This document shows positions 24,691 to 36,800 of a stretch of 64,000 bases of DNA, piece after piece. The notes under the pieces were generated by a model. That model was not told where the DNA came from. It saw nothing but the letters and a program-made list of their open reading frames with translations, and ran no database searches. Where the stretch lies: assembly GCA_950295325.1 (NCBI GenBank), contig OX485804.1, positions 59,272,001 to 59,336,000 on the forward strand, in the 5' to 3' direction. The position numbers and the translations under genes are program-made. Source of the DNA: Polytrichum commune. Lineage: Eukaryota; Streptophyta; Polytrichopsida; Polytrichales; Polytrichaceae. Each line of letters opens with the position of its first letter. The first letter of the stretch is position 1.

Positions 24691-26218
24691 TTGTGTGTTT
24701 AAGGTTGTTCATCTTAATGTGATTCGTTTTTTCTAAACCATATTCATTTAATTTCCATATGCAGGTTTCTCCACGTATGATGACTCCGACTACAACAGTT
24801 TAGTCATTGGTTTATATGCTATGACAACTATGTCTAATTATCTTGTCCAATTGACTCCTCCAAGACTTGTTATTCATGGGATTATTGATTTATAGTCCTT
24901 TCCTAATGGTATTGTGTTTCGTTTACCTATCTTGTAGATGACTTTAGGCGATGTGCTTGTACCTGAGCAAGTCCCACCTCCATCTATAGATTCCTTTGAG
25001 GAGTTTAGCATTCCTTCGGAGAATCAACATTCTCCTACCTCATATGTTGCCGACATGGAAGAGGATATTCCTCCGAATGCCCCATCCTCCGGTCAACACG
25101 CTGCCGATACTAGCCATCATGTTGAGGAAGCCGATACCATACAGGAGGCCACCCAAGAAGTGATTGAGTCGAGCAACATACGCTCGCCAAAGCCCTTCCG
25201 TCCTCCTAGTGGTGTTGAACTTGGCATTGTTCACATGCCCCCTCATCTGGAGGACAAGGACCCCATGTGGAGCGCAAATGAGATGAGGTTGCTGCAGAAG
25301 AGTGACTATAACACAATCATCTCCAAGCTTCGCACCAAACCCATTAAGAAGTCTCGATTCCTTATTCCTCTTTGCCGTCTCAAGACCTACCCGAAGGTGC
25401 GTCCAATTGTCGATTCGGACGTCGAGATGTTGGCTAATGAGTTCATCAAAGGGTATTGAGAAGGTGATCGAGTATTGTACGTGTCTCCTTTCGACATCAC
25501 GGACAAGGACCTAGCGGTTCGAGAGGACAACGCCATCTGGTCTAACCCGCTATGGAAAGCCACTAATGATGAGTTCGAGGAGTACTTGTCCTCTGATCCT
25601 GATCTCCATCATTTTCGGAACAAATACTTTTACGTCTACGAAGGCAATCACCGCGTGATGGCTTGGATGGATTACATCCACAAGTACCATTCCAATAATC
25701 ATGACTGGTACATTTCGGTTGACTGTATTATTCTCGACGCACGTGGGCAATGCTCAATGCTTCTCAACGTGATGAACGACATCAACTGGTAACTATACTT
25801 GCAAATCCATTTCCATTCATTTCATATTCAATTCAATCAGTGAAAGCTTGTTTTAATTTTGATATTGTAACTCACAGGTCCACGGAACATGATCATGTTC
25901 AAGACAGTACTATTGCCAAGTTGCAAAGAATTCGAACCTTCGGCGCATTCAAAATTTCTGATTTCAAAGGTCTTATTAGCAAAGAGGACTTGGTTATTTG
26001 CGAAGTTTATAAATCCCGTGTACCGTCATGGTATCCACTCACAATGGACATTTTCGTTAAATTCCTCCACGCGGTGAGTTTTCTTGAATTATGTACTTAT
26101 CATTTTCATATTATGAAGTGCATCATGCGTTTCTTGCATCTTAATTATTGTCGTACAAAGACAATGCGCTGCTGCATCCGACGCTGCTTGCTCGAACTAC
26201 TACGAGACCGTTGTCGTG

Positions 26219-27469
26219 ATGTAGGCGGTCTATTAGTTAGAATTTAGATATTTTATTTGTTTTCGTTATTTTTAAGTTGATCTTAGTTAGGCAAAAACCG
26301 GTTTTAAGTTGAAGACCGGATGAATTGGTAGATGGATGTGGTAGGTAGGATTGGATTTACCGGCGGGCCAATAGCTAACCACCTAGAAGTTCTAGAAGAT
26401 TTTTACTTTAAATTCCTATTGGCTTGCCGGATTAGCCTTTAGCCCAAACTTCCTATTTCTAGCGGGATTAAGGTTCTAGAAACCTTTAACCCCATATATT
26501 TCTTATTTCTAGTAGGATAAGGGTTCTAGAAACCTTTAACCCCAAAGGTCACCCATTAGCAAGCCACTTGGAGGGGTTCTAGAGGACCTTACCTCGATGG
26601 TTTCCTATTGGCCGAAAGGGGGCAAAGTGGAAGACTATTTAAGGGATGTTAGAAATGTGTTTAGGGGGACCATTAGTATTTTGAAATTGATATTTGTGTA
26701 GGATCGAGGAAGCTTAGAGCATTTTGAGAGGAATAAGTGCTTAGGAGGCTCATCTACACAAAATGATGTGGAGGTGTGGCATTTAGAGTGACTAGATTGC
26801 ACTAGGTGCACTACTTCTTGAGTTTTATTGGTTATGAACTTGAGCAGAACTTTATAGGGAAAGATTTGTCAATTATGGATGATCAGAGTGTTCAATGGAT
26901 ATGAAAATTTGAGGGATTGTTTATTATGAGTTATGGAAGTTGTGGTAAAAATTTGAGAGCTTCAATTATTGGCATGAAAAAGTTATTAAGAGTTGAAGGG
27001 AAGGGTGTCTAGGAACAAAGCCAACTAAACTAGCAAGGTTTGAAAATATGTATCTTTTAGAGGATTATAGATATGGATACCAAAATTTGACACCACCTTT
27101 TGAACTTACACATCTATCTTGTGTTAAAATCTAAAATTTTTTGGACATAAGAGTAGGAAGTTATTAAGGTTTTAGTGACCGGGTGTTTTATCACAGCATT
27201 CATGCTAGGTAGTTAGAGTTAGAATATAATGCATAACTTTTGCATATGAACTCTGATTGTGCTAAAATTTGGTGGGAATGTTTTTGATAAGGTACTTAAT
27301 AAGTGTACTAAATTTTACTTGAAGAAGATGAGTTGGTTTTGAGTTATATTATTCTGAAGTTTAGAAGGACCACATTGAGAGAGATTTACATCAAGAGTGT
27401 AGGAGAAGGAAAGCTACTATATATTTTTTTAAACACTACCATAAAATAAAAGCCCGGCGCTTACTGGAT
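26219..27469. other. long intron or insertion within the ParB-methyltransferase-like gene
   Basis: This AT-rich stretch separates two coding exons. It includes a ~46-bp duplication of the phrase GGTTCTAGAAACCTTTAACC (about 26465-26550) and a TATTTAAG box near 26637. The size and promoter-like box recall a solo LTR, but I find neither clear TG...CA ends nor a flanking duplication. It may simply be intron. Confidence 0.4.
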
Positions 27470-27719
27470 AGTGCATATTTTCCATGACACCGTGCCCGAG
27501 AATGAGAGGACTGGGCCTAGAATCTGGAGCACGATAGACAAGGCGATCACGAAGTGTGTCAAGTATTGGCGCAGCCAAAGGTTTGACAAGATGGTTGCAA
27601 TCGCCAACCCAGCCAATGGAGAGTTATTTGAACAAGAGGTATTCAATTCTTTGGTCACATTATCAGTTTCCAAGTCATCTGATATTTTTGCTTTGTCACT
27701 TTCTTTTTGTTCCTATCAA

Positions 27720-28161
27720 CTCAAATCTCAACTCTCAAATCTCAACTCTCAACTCTCAAATCTCAAATCTCAACTCTCAAATCTCAACTCTCAAATCTCA
27801 ACTCTCAAATCTCAACTCTCAACTCTCAAATCTCAACTCTCAACTCTCAAATCTCAACTCTCAACTCTCAACTCTCAAATCTCAACTCTCAAATCTCAAC
27901 TCTCAAATCTCAACTCTCAAATCTCAAAATCTCAACTCTCAAATCTCAACTCTCAAATCTCAACTCTCAACTCTCAAATCTCAACTCTCAAATCTCAACT
28001 CTCAAATCTCAAAATCTCAACTCTCAAATCTCAAATCTCAACTCTCAACTCTCAACTCTCAAATCTCAACTCTCAAATCTCAACTCTCAAATCTCAAATC
28101 TCAAATCTCAAATCTCAAATCTCAAATCTCAACTCTCAAATCTCAAATCTCAAATCTCAAA

Positions 28162-28258
<97 letters not shown>

Positions 28259-28483
28259 ATCTCAACTCTCAACTCTCAACTCTCAAATCTCAAATCTCAA
28301 ATCTCAAATCTCAAATCTCAAATCTCAAATCTCAACTCTCAAATCTCAACTCTCAAATCTCAACTCTCAAATCTCAACTCTCAAATCTCAACTCTCAAAT
28401 CTCAACTCTCAAATCTCAACTCTCAACTCTCAACTCTCAAATCTCAACTCTCAAATCTCAACTCTCAACTCTCAACTCTCAAA

Positions 28484-28545
<62 letters not shown>

Positions 28546-28602
28546 ATCTCAACTCTCAACTCTCAACTCTCAAATCTCAACTCTCAACTCTCAACTCTCA
28601 AA

Positions 28603-28671
<69 letters not shown>

Positions 28672-28742
28672 ATCTCAACTCTCAACTCTCAACTCTCAAA
28701 TCTCAACTCTCAACTCTCAACTCTCAAATCTCAACTCTCAAA

Positions 28743-28776
<34 letters not shown>

Positions 28777-28833
28777 ATCTCAACTCTCAAATCTCAACTC
28801 TCAACTCTCAACTCTCAAATCTCAACTCTCAAA

Positions 28834-28867
<34 letters not shown>

Positions 28868-29075
28868 ATCTCAACTCTCAAATCTCAACTCTCAAATCTC
28901 AACTCTCAAATCTCAACTCTCAAATCTCAACTCTCAAATCTCAACTCTCAACTCTCAAATCTCAAATCTCAAATCTCAAATCTCAAATCTCAACTCTCAA
29001 CTCAACTCTCAACTCAACTCTCAACTCAACTCTCAACTCAACTCTCAACTCAACTCTCAACTCTCAACTCTCCAT
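27720..29075. repeat. heptamer array of ATCTCAA / CTCTCAA
   Basis: About 190 head-to-tail 7-bp units that differ almost only at one position (A or C), with two units one base longer (AAATCTCAA phrases) near 27925 and 28010. The last ~70 bp change to a 12-bp unit CAACTCAACTCT. It sits in an intron between the exons ending at 27638 and starting at 29087; the acceptor CCACGCAG follows directly. All three forward frames are open because the unit has no stop codon, so the >500-residue ORFs here are artefacts. Confidence 0.95.
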
Positions 29076-31685
29076 TTTCCACGCAGCTCAATAAACACTA
29101 TACTAGCGGGAAATCATTGGACTTGACCGTTGAGCGACTTCATAAAATTGCAACCACCAAATCCAATGAAGGACAAATTCCTCGACGCCTGGTTGCCAAG
29201 GGCTTCTAACTGGGCTCAAGTATGACGATATTTACTTCCTCTAGGCTCTTCATTTTTAATCTGTTTTAATCAATGTTACTTCTAACACCCATCGTTTCAT
29301 AATGTATGTCAGTTGTCTACTTTCCTTAATGACCACATCGACAACTATGTCACTAAACTTAAGATCAACATTGAGTGGAGCTCCGTTGTTCTCAAGCCGG
29401 CGGAATACGTGGAGAAATGGAGATCGCTATTGTGGAAGAAGGTTTTCCCCTTCTACCTCTCGGAAAATGCAAGCCCAAGGTTTCTGAAAGGTTCAGAGCT
29501 CCTAAAGATTAAAGGTGGAATTTTAGCGGGCCGCTTGTTTTACAGGTTTGTATGATTTGACTTCTTGTTTGATTCAGTGTTCTCTTTGTCTCTATCACCC
29601 TTACTAAATGTAACGCATATATACAGGTACATGAAGCAAGAGCTCATCGCCAAACGTGCTCTTCCGGCTTGGGAAGTTCCGACTCATGTCGAGCTCAAAC
29701 CGTCTACACAAACGCCTATTGAGGAACTTTGGACCGAAGACCAACGCAATCGATTTCCCAATGAGATGTTGCTCACAGGTGGTTGGTTCCTCGAGTGCCC
29801 ACCAAACTTCGTTCCTGAGGAGGAGAAACACCTCGTCCCTGTCCCGGAACCATCTGCAGGAGGAGCGGCTCCTATGGTCACTGACTTAAACGACGAGGAA
29901 ATTCAACCTGAACATGCTCCGAAGCCAAAAGTTCAACGTCGAGGGAAGGTTCGTTCTCGCGACGGTTCCGTTGTTACAGCCTCACCTGCAGGAGTTCAAA
30001 TTCCGGCAGGACCTCCTTTGGCTTCGACTCAAACTTCGCAACGCACGGTTTCTAATCCGCCATCACCTCCACGTTCCAACTTGGATGTTCAATCTAGCCA
30101 AACTCATCATGTCACACACTCTGGCCGTGGTGTACCACCCCCGAAGGTGTAGGTGCCATTTCGTCTTCGCCGTTTAAGACGACCCTACCGATGTTTCTTG
30201 AGCATGGAAACTTCTGTGCCTTGCTTAACCAGTCTGAACACCAGAAATTCATGGATCGACAACTTGTCCGTATCGTAGACCACATTATCAAGGTCACACA
30301 ATCCCATATCTCACTAACACTATCAATTTGACAATTTTCTTGGACTAGTGAGGTTTTTTATTATCGGTAACTCATGCTTTCCACTACTCTTATTCATACA
30401 GATCGGGGTCGGCCGTACTTATCCTTGTGAATCGATGCAAATGCGGCCTAGGCATCCTGGAATTGATCTCGTGATTGTTGACGCTCCCGAAGACTTGGTC
30501 GTGCCTGTCATCTCCCCCATGTCCGTACCATCGTGGAACAAGCGAGAGATAGACTACTTTGACCAACTCTTCGCCTTCGCAGATTGTCACTTGACCGATG
30601 ACGGAGTTGTTCTACTCTTCCATCCCAAGGACCGTCGAATCGAGAAGAAGTTAGATAGTAAAATCAAAATCTATGATTTTACGATTGTCCGGGATTGGTG
30701 GGGCTATAATCCCATTCCCATGGCCTCCTCCCTTCCACACCAGAAAGAGGTATTATCTTTTATGTTCATAATTTGAATTTCTCAATCCGACAATCAGTTT
30801 CAATATCTACTTATCCTTGAGGTTGTTTTACAGACCCATAACTTCAACATTAAGGTCTTTGCACGCCTTAGTTCCAAGTTCCACACTTGCCGATTGCGAC
30901 CACAGTTCGTACAAATGGAGATCCTTCCCGAAGAGCGCGACGACTTGACGAACTTCACGACAACCGAGTCCCAACTTCTACGCCCTAGCGGACTTCCTTG
31001 GCGTGGCTCGCGTGAGAAGGACCCATCCTTTGTTCAGTGCTTCATCGAGTGTCTTACAGACGAGTGTGATATTGTCTGCGACTGGAGCCCTAGTACAGGT
31101 TTTCAATCTCTCCCTTCATCGTTTACAACAGCTGAAACTGAATTCCACTTTCTAAATTCCGTTTTCCAAACTGCAGGTGCTTCTGTCATTGCTTGCCAAC
31201 GTTCGAACCGACACCTCATCGCGTTAGAGCCGGATTCAGAAATCTTTGAGGCGCTTCTCAAGCCTTACGTGGATGCGATCCCGCAACCAGAAGAGCGTGC
31301 GGATTCAACCACAGACTATAATTCTGAGGAAGACATTGCGCCAAAGAAGAAGAAGGGTCGCAAGTATTGCGGTGCGTCTTAACTCCATGTCTTAAGTCTC
31401 TCAAACATTTAATGTATTCATAGAATTTGTCATGCTGACTTTGTTTTATTGTTTAGTGACGCAGGTCTCGCACGACGTTTGATCCGCCACGTTGATGTCT
31501 ATATGAGTCCTCCTACTTCGTTCGCCTTACCTTCATATGCCGAACGTATAGCACAGGATTTCATACGCGCCCCATCTCCAATCCTTTCAGATTCTCCACG
31601 TCAACTTTTCAACCCTACAGTGCTTAGATACATGGATGTCGAGGCTGATCAATGTGACCAAAGTTTCGATTTTGGTTCACCTTGA

Positions 31686-33797
31686 TCATGACTATCCATA
31701 TGTTTGTTTCTTTTCTCTCGCCACGTGCATAATGTAGTCATTTCAAATGGCCATTTCTTTTTAAAATAAAACATCTACAAGTTTCTTTGTGTCATAGCTA
31801 TTGTAGACTTGTCAAAGAAGTTCAAAGAAGTTGAAGTTTGAAAGTTTGAGTTAAGCCATTTGCACTGAAATGCATGTGCACACTTCAAACTTGAACATTG
31901 AATTGATTCTATCTAACAAAACCTAGTAAGGACATGTCTTCGGTTTTTATGTCAATTGTATATAAATTGTTGAAGTGCATTTTGTTTATTTTAAAGCTTA
32001 GAAATATATACATATATATTGTATTCTTCCATAAATGCTACCGTTGTTGAACCCTAGTTTCAACTCATTTCTTTAATTGGATAATCTCACTAGAAGGACA
32101 ATGCATTTCCTTCAATGGTTATTTTGCATTTTTAAAAATATGAATAGCATTTTAACACAAAAAAATAATTTTTATTGCCTCCAAACACCCGTGGGGCGTT
32201 TGGTTATGTTTATGGGCACATGCTGCCAATTATAATTGCAGCATTGTACTAACTGAAAAAGCTGAATGATTGCCAACCCTTAAAAGTTGCCTAAGTTCAG
32301 AGGGGGCCTTGGCGAGAATAATAATGAAAATTCTTGTTTATACTCCATCTTTAGTCGTTTCTTAAAGAAGCAACCTGTCATAGAATATTTTAATCTCCTT
32401 AACAAGGTAAATTCTTCATTTAAGTACTAAGTTGAAGACCATATTTATGGTGTAAATATGGTCAAGTGCATCATATAATAACATATAGTTCTAGCATCAA
32501 TGTCAAAATTTGTGATGTATGGGAGGGAATTATGAAAATAAGGAGTGAGAATTAAAACTCAAAACATCCATTCTTTAGGGTTTTGAGATATAAGAAGCAA
32601 TGTCAATAAGGAGGTTAATACAAGAGAATTTATAGTATATTGCATGGGAGAGTCAACAATTTAAATAAGTTACATTGGAGTTTGTTATTTGAATACATTT
32701 TTTCGAGGGAGCACCTATTCATAATTAGTATGTGATTAGTTGAAGATCAAAGAACAAAATCATGGGGGGGGGGAAGAGGGGGACATGGGCAATAATGATC
32801 TTTTCTTCCACATAACATTTTGGTTGGAGGGTAACATTCAAGGGCTTTTACATAATGAGCAAATTCAGCTTTACCGTGATTCGGTAACTTAAATGAATGG
32901 CATTCACTTTTCACGTTCACTCTAGATTTGCACCCATAGCATTGCATATCTAGAACTCATCCACCGTGAAAACCCTAGAATAGTATGTAACTTTGAGTAC
33001 TATTGTATCTTAGTAATTTGACATCAAAATTTGAGGCCAATCAACAATTAACCTAAAGGGGTCAAGTCTAGATAATGTATGGATGAAAGTTATGCTCGTA
33101 CGTGATAATCACCCTTTTCTAGCCACTTCAAAAGAGCCATGTGTCAAGAGGTTTTGGGCTTAAAGTAGACGTGCTTAATTCAGTTACTTATGTTAATGAA
33201 CACCTATCTTTGAGTGGTATGTGGTTAGATGTAGCTACAAAAATGGAAACCCAAACAAATAAAAAAGATCGGACTATATACTCTATAGTATAATGACCAT
33301 CCTAGACACAATACCTAATGAACATATTTGAGGGGACCTACCTACATGACCGATTAACGAGCACAAGAATATTCACTTGTTGGATTGTATAAATTTCGCC
33401 ATTTACATTATTGTTTCGAAGATGCCCGCATCTAAATGATGAAGGCAACCCTAATTACGTTTACGCCCTTAGCCTTAAACACTAAAACAAATTTGTGAAT
33501 TAATTAAAACACAATTTCATTTCAACCTTGAACGGTCCTCATTTAAATCACCCTTTCATTTAAATGATGACGTCAGCCCTAATTTAACTATATATATAAT
33601 AACAAAAATTTGCTGTAGGACCCCCTTCCACGGATTTGGGGTACTCTTTTCCCTAAAAATATACATTTACAATTTTGTCCGGACCAAATTCAGTGGTAAT
33701 AGGATCCTTATGTTTCAATAAATTTTTGAAAAGCGAGCGGAGAAATTCACGAAAACATGACGCTCACCGCTCTACGCTCATGCTGTAACTTTCCCCC
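31686..33797. other. right subterminal region of the giant element, no gene seen
   Basis: Over 2 kb of AT-rich non-coding DNA between the last exon of the ParB-methyltransferase-like gene and the right inverted end. A short poly-G run lies at about 32764-32772. The terminal ~70 bp hold GCGAGCGGAG and CCGCTCTACGCTCATGC words, related to the left end at 13485-13525 in inverse orientation. Confidence 0.55.
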
Positions 33798-33806
33798 ATC
33801 CTTATT
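33798..33806. repeat. right 9-bp target-site duplication of the giant element
   Basis: ATCCTTATT is identical to the left copy at 13462-13470 and lies directly after the terminal CCCCC of the right inverted end. Confidence 0.8.
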
Positions 33807-36800
33807 ATGTTTAGACAAGTGGTTTGTCCAAATAGACCTAAATGTCAATTCTTGGAAAGGACTCAACATCAATTGTTGAGGCCCCTCTAATTCCCGCAAT
33901 GCCTAATTCATGATTACATTTAGACTTAGACCAACTCAAAAAATGAAGCAACACCATAAATCACATTGGTGGCAACACCGGGTTCGTTTTTTTCAAGATA
34001 TATAATCAAACCTAGAATGTTTACTCGTATTTTGAGCACTTAGTCCAATCAATCTCATATAAACACATGGAATTTTTTATGTCCATCTTTGGATGCACAA
34101 CTAATCACACAACACCCAAAATATAGGTGTCTAATTAAGATGAGTAAACAAATTAAGCTCGTCTACCTTAAATCAAATCGGGAATGGTTTCATCCTAATA
34201 GCAAATATAATGACAAAGATTGTTATTTTCAGGTTTCAGAATTGAAATTGATGAAATACAAAAGGCCCCAGGCTAGATCACATCTTCATTTGGTTGGGCC
34301 TCCTTCATTGCCCGGTCATCCTGCCCGCACCTGCGTGGGAAGTCTTCCCCACGCAGACAAAGTACATGACTACGAGTTTTAATGTGTGTATTATATGTAT
34401 ACATAGTACGGAAAAGTCCAGATTCATATCCGTTTTGTGCACTCACATATACTCATACGTGTTATGAAAGGTGCACCCCTAGGGCATGAAGACTTCCGTC
34501 CAACACAATGAAGTTGAGTTATAGGACAAAAGTAGCACAAATTTAAATTATCAGCCACATTTTTTTTGAGAAACAAATTATGTGGCCCACATTACATTTC
34601 TATTGATAATTTAGTGTGGCCCGCATAGATTCTCATTGCGAGAATTAGTGTGGACTCTAGAAAAATATTGTGGCCCACATTGTTAGGACTACTTAGTGTA
34701 GTTTGAGTGGTTACTAACTCTAACCAAAGCCTTAATTGGGAAGTTCGGGTGGATTCATAGTGTAGGTATTGTTGAGATTCATGGTGTGACAAGGTACAAA
34801 GCCATGATGATGATGAAAATGGTTGGGTTATACTATCACCTTGGCAAGTGTAATTTGAATGAGGAGATGGTGCACTTGATTGAGATAGTGTAAAGTATGA
34901 AATACCGTGGTTGATCTGGCATCAAGTGATACCAAAGATTCTAAAAGGAAGAAAATATCATAATTAGTAGTTCAATTGACCCGACTTACATCATATAACT
35001 TATATTTATGTTTAAGTGCCCAAGCTCATAATTATACAACAAAAAATCATGGCAAAAAATATTTGCAAGCTTATGTACTATGACAATCATCAAACCCTTT
35101 CGATGATGCAACAAATTGAGCAACATGAACTCCATCCAAAAGAAAAGTTACAAATCCTAGTCTTCAATGAGGTGTGTGATGATTTCATGTAAAGCCTAGG
35201 CACACAACATGACTGACATCTAGTGGGATAGAATAAACTTGGCAAGAAAACATTCTAAACACAATTATAATATACGTCTCGAATTCTCACACAAAACAAA
35301 TGATATTACATCCAAAACATTCTATACATCGTAAACATTCTACACATTCTACACATTTTTCATAGCATTGCTCAATGCTGTGGGCCCTCATAATATAAGA
35401 ATCGGATGATGCAACTTTTCAAGCATCCCACTATTATATTATGAGGAGCCATGAAACAAGAGCTGCACATTGAGTAATGTTATGTCACCTTCAACTTACT
35501 TGACAACCATAAATATATGGCCCAAAATATCTTCAAATACAACATACCGCTCGAGTATCAATCATATGCAAAATCCTCATTCCATATACCCTAGTGGTAT
35601 GGTGGATCTAATTCGTTATAAATGGCTGCTAATGCCTTTGGGAAGCTCAAAACATCCGATAATATCTAACCTACTACACCCATGGCCCAACACACCTGTA
35701 ATCTACACTAAATATACCAATTAGTGCGTGTTACTAGGTATTCAATGTTACGCAATGCTATAACTATTTAACGAGAATGTAATATTTTACCAACCAAAGT
35801 CATTTATGTTCTATGATGTCCAAACAACCTGTTGAACTTTCGTTAGTGAATATTGAACTCATGAGCATGACGTAATTGCATTGCGTAACTCTGAATAGTA
35901 ACACACACTAATTGGGATCATTAGTGTAACACCTCTTATGACACTTAACAACCTCTCACTAATTACCACCACTCACGTACTCAATGATCACTCGCTTACA
36001 ATAGCTCCTTTTTAGGTGGCCTACCTACTAATGTAGACACTAAACCTTCACATGCCCTTTGATTAACCCTAGGGTCATGTAAAGGTGAACATGCTTTTTT
36101 TACTTGTTGAATGAAGCGATGTTTCCTTTCCTTTGCCTTTTCTTTCTACCCAAGTGGTATTGAATATAACATAAAATGACACCAAGCCAACATTGGATTT
36201 CACCTTGTGGAGGGTTCCGAATTTGGGTGGGTTTACATTAGGGTCCGGATCTCTCAATTTCATAGTTTTCTTGATCTTTGGACCCTCATGTAAACCCACA
36301 AGAAACTCAGCCTTATAGCAGTTGAGTTTTATGTATTTATATAATAAAATTAAAAGCTAGGGTGAAGAAGAGAGAAAATGAAAAGAGGTGGAACCCCATC
36401 AATGTTACTCAAGGTCTCATTGTAGTCATTTACAGTACAATCATTTTAGGCAATTTCACCCTGGAATTAACATTAGCAGCCCCATAATAGTTGAAGGGGG
36501 TTCACTTAGAATGAAGTTACCACAAACACATGGGGTAAACATTCACAACACCCATGCACCATCGATCGAGGAGAGTGAATATATTGATTATTATGTAGAA
36601 CCTTAAGGTTAATATGAAAAACCAAATTAACACCTAATCAAGGCCAAAGGTCCCGACACAGTCTATTGAAGGTAATTTAAGATGAATCAACAATGAACAC
36701 TTAGGGAAACATGTTTTTACTGCACCCAATGGTAAATCCAGCTGAGATTTTTTACTAGACCTCTTTTACCTCGGTAAGATTGGTGGGGTCCACCCAAAGG
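33807..36800. other. intergenic stretch, no supported gene
   Basis: AT-rich with short shadow ORFs only. I see no RNA gene or clear mobile element. Phrases such as ACATTCTACACATTCTACAC near 35330-35350 are small local duplications. Confidence 0.45.

Larger units (their letters stand above)
24938..31685 (+). pseudogene. ParB-like / beta-class DNA methyltransferase-like fusion gene, decayed copy
   Basis: Clear exons: 24938-25788, 25878-26073, ~26160-26218, ~27470-27638, 29087-29219, 29313-29545, 29627-30292, 30402-30749, 30834-31098, 31177-31371 and 31465-31685. The last four join in phase and end at TGA. The N-terminal part carries a ParB-like box (IPLCRLKTYPKVRPIVDSD, then EGNHRVMAW at ~25640-25666). 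The C-terminal part looks like an amino-methyltransferase in beta order: motif IV region DLVIVDAPEDLV (30480) with strand GVVLLFHPKD, then motif I region CDWSPSTG-ASVIACQRSNRHLIALEPD (31080-31098 joined to 31177). A Pro/Ser-rich linker lies at 29830-30150 and a KKKKGRK basic patch near the end. Breaks: TGA at 25457-25459 where CGA would fit, unresolved phase around 26160-27470, a frameshift in the exon at ~29160 and another at ~30150. The acceptor just before ATG 24938 suggests further 5' exons. In prokaryotes ParB-like and methylase domains are joined in phage and plasmid proteins; plant activity is unknown. Confidence 0.75.
13471..33797. mobile_element. ~20.3-kb Mutator-like element carrying a transposase and a ParB-methyltransferase-like gene
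   Basis: Boundaries come from three agreeing signals. (1) A perfect 9-bp direct repeat, ATCCTTATT, lies at 13462-13470 and 33798-33806. (2) Related inverted ends begin immediately inside: the left starts GGGCGTTGCTAGGGCATGAG and the right, on the opposite strand, starts GGGGGAAAGTTACAGCATGA; both continue GCGTAGA and then share TTTTC(G)TGAATTTC. (3) A MULE transposase relic lies within, read leftwards from the middle. The second gene, ParB-methyltransferase-like, reads rightwards, so the two are divergent around 18.4-24.9 kb. The terminal repeats are short and imperfect compared with classical Mu ends. Seen: repeats and genes. Inferred: that all of it moved as one unit. An alternative is a smaller MULE that inserted beside other repeats, but then the 9-bp match at 33.8 kb would be coincidence. 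Confidence 0.75.

Noticed and set aside
20660-24722. Repeated ORFs such as RERGACAIVGTRSKIKNLTSQK on the minus strand and FWQPMMREPSLGGWV on the plus strand
   Set aside because: These are palindrome units read through; the repetition of the peptide follows the DNA repeat and shows no codon-level constraint.
26219-27469. Solo LTR inside the ParB-methyltransferase-like gene
   Set aside because: No matching TG...CA ends or 5-bp duplication could be found, so it is reported only as intron or insertion.
27720-29075. Interstitial telomere array, because of the 7-bp period
   Set aside because: The unit is ATCTCAA/CTCTCAA, not the plant telomere CCCTAAA, and no CCCTAAA units are present.
27471-29209. 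Three overlapping forward ORFs of 500-551 residues rich in Ser, Leu, Asn and Gln
   Set aside because: They are the heptamer array read in three frames; the unit has no stop codon. Only the first ~56 codons (to 27638) are a real exon, followed by a GT donor.
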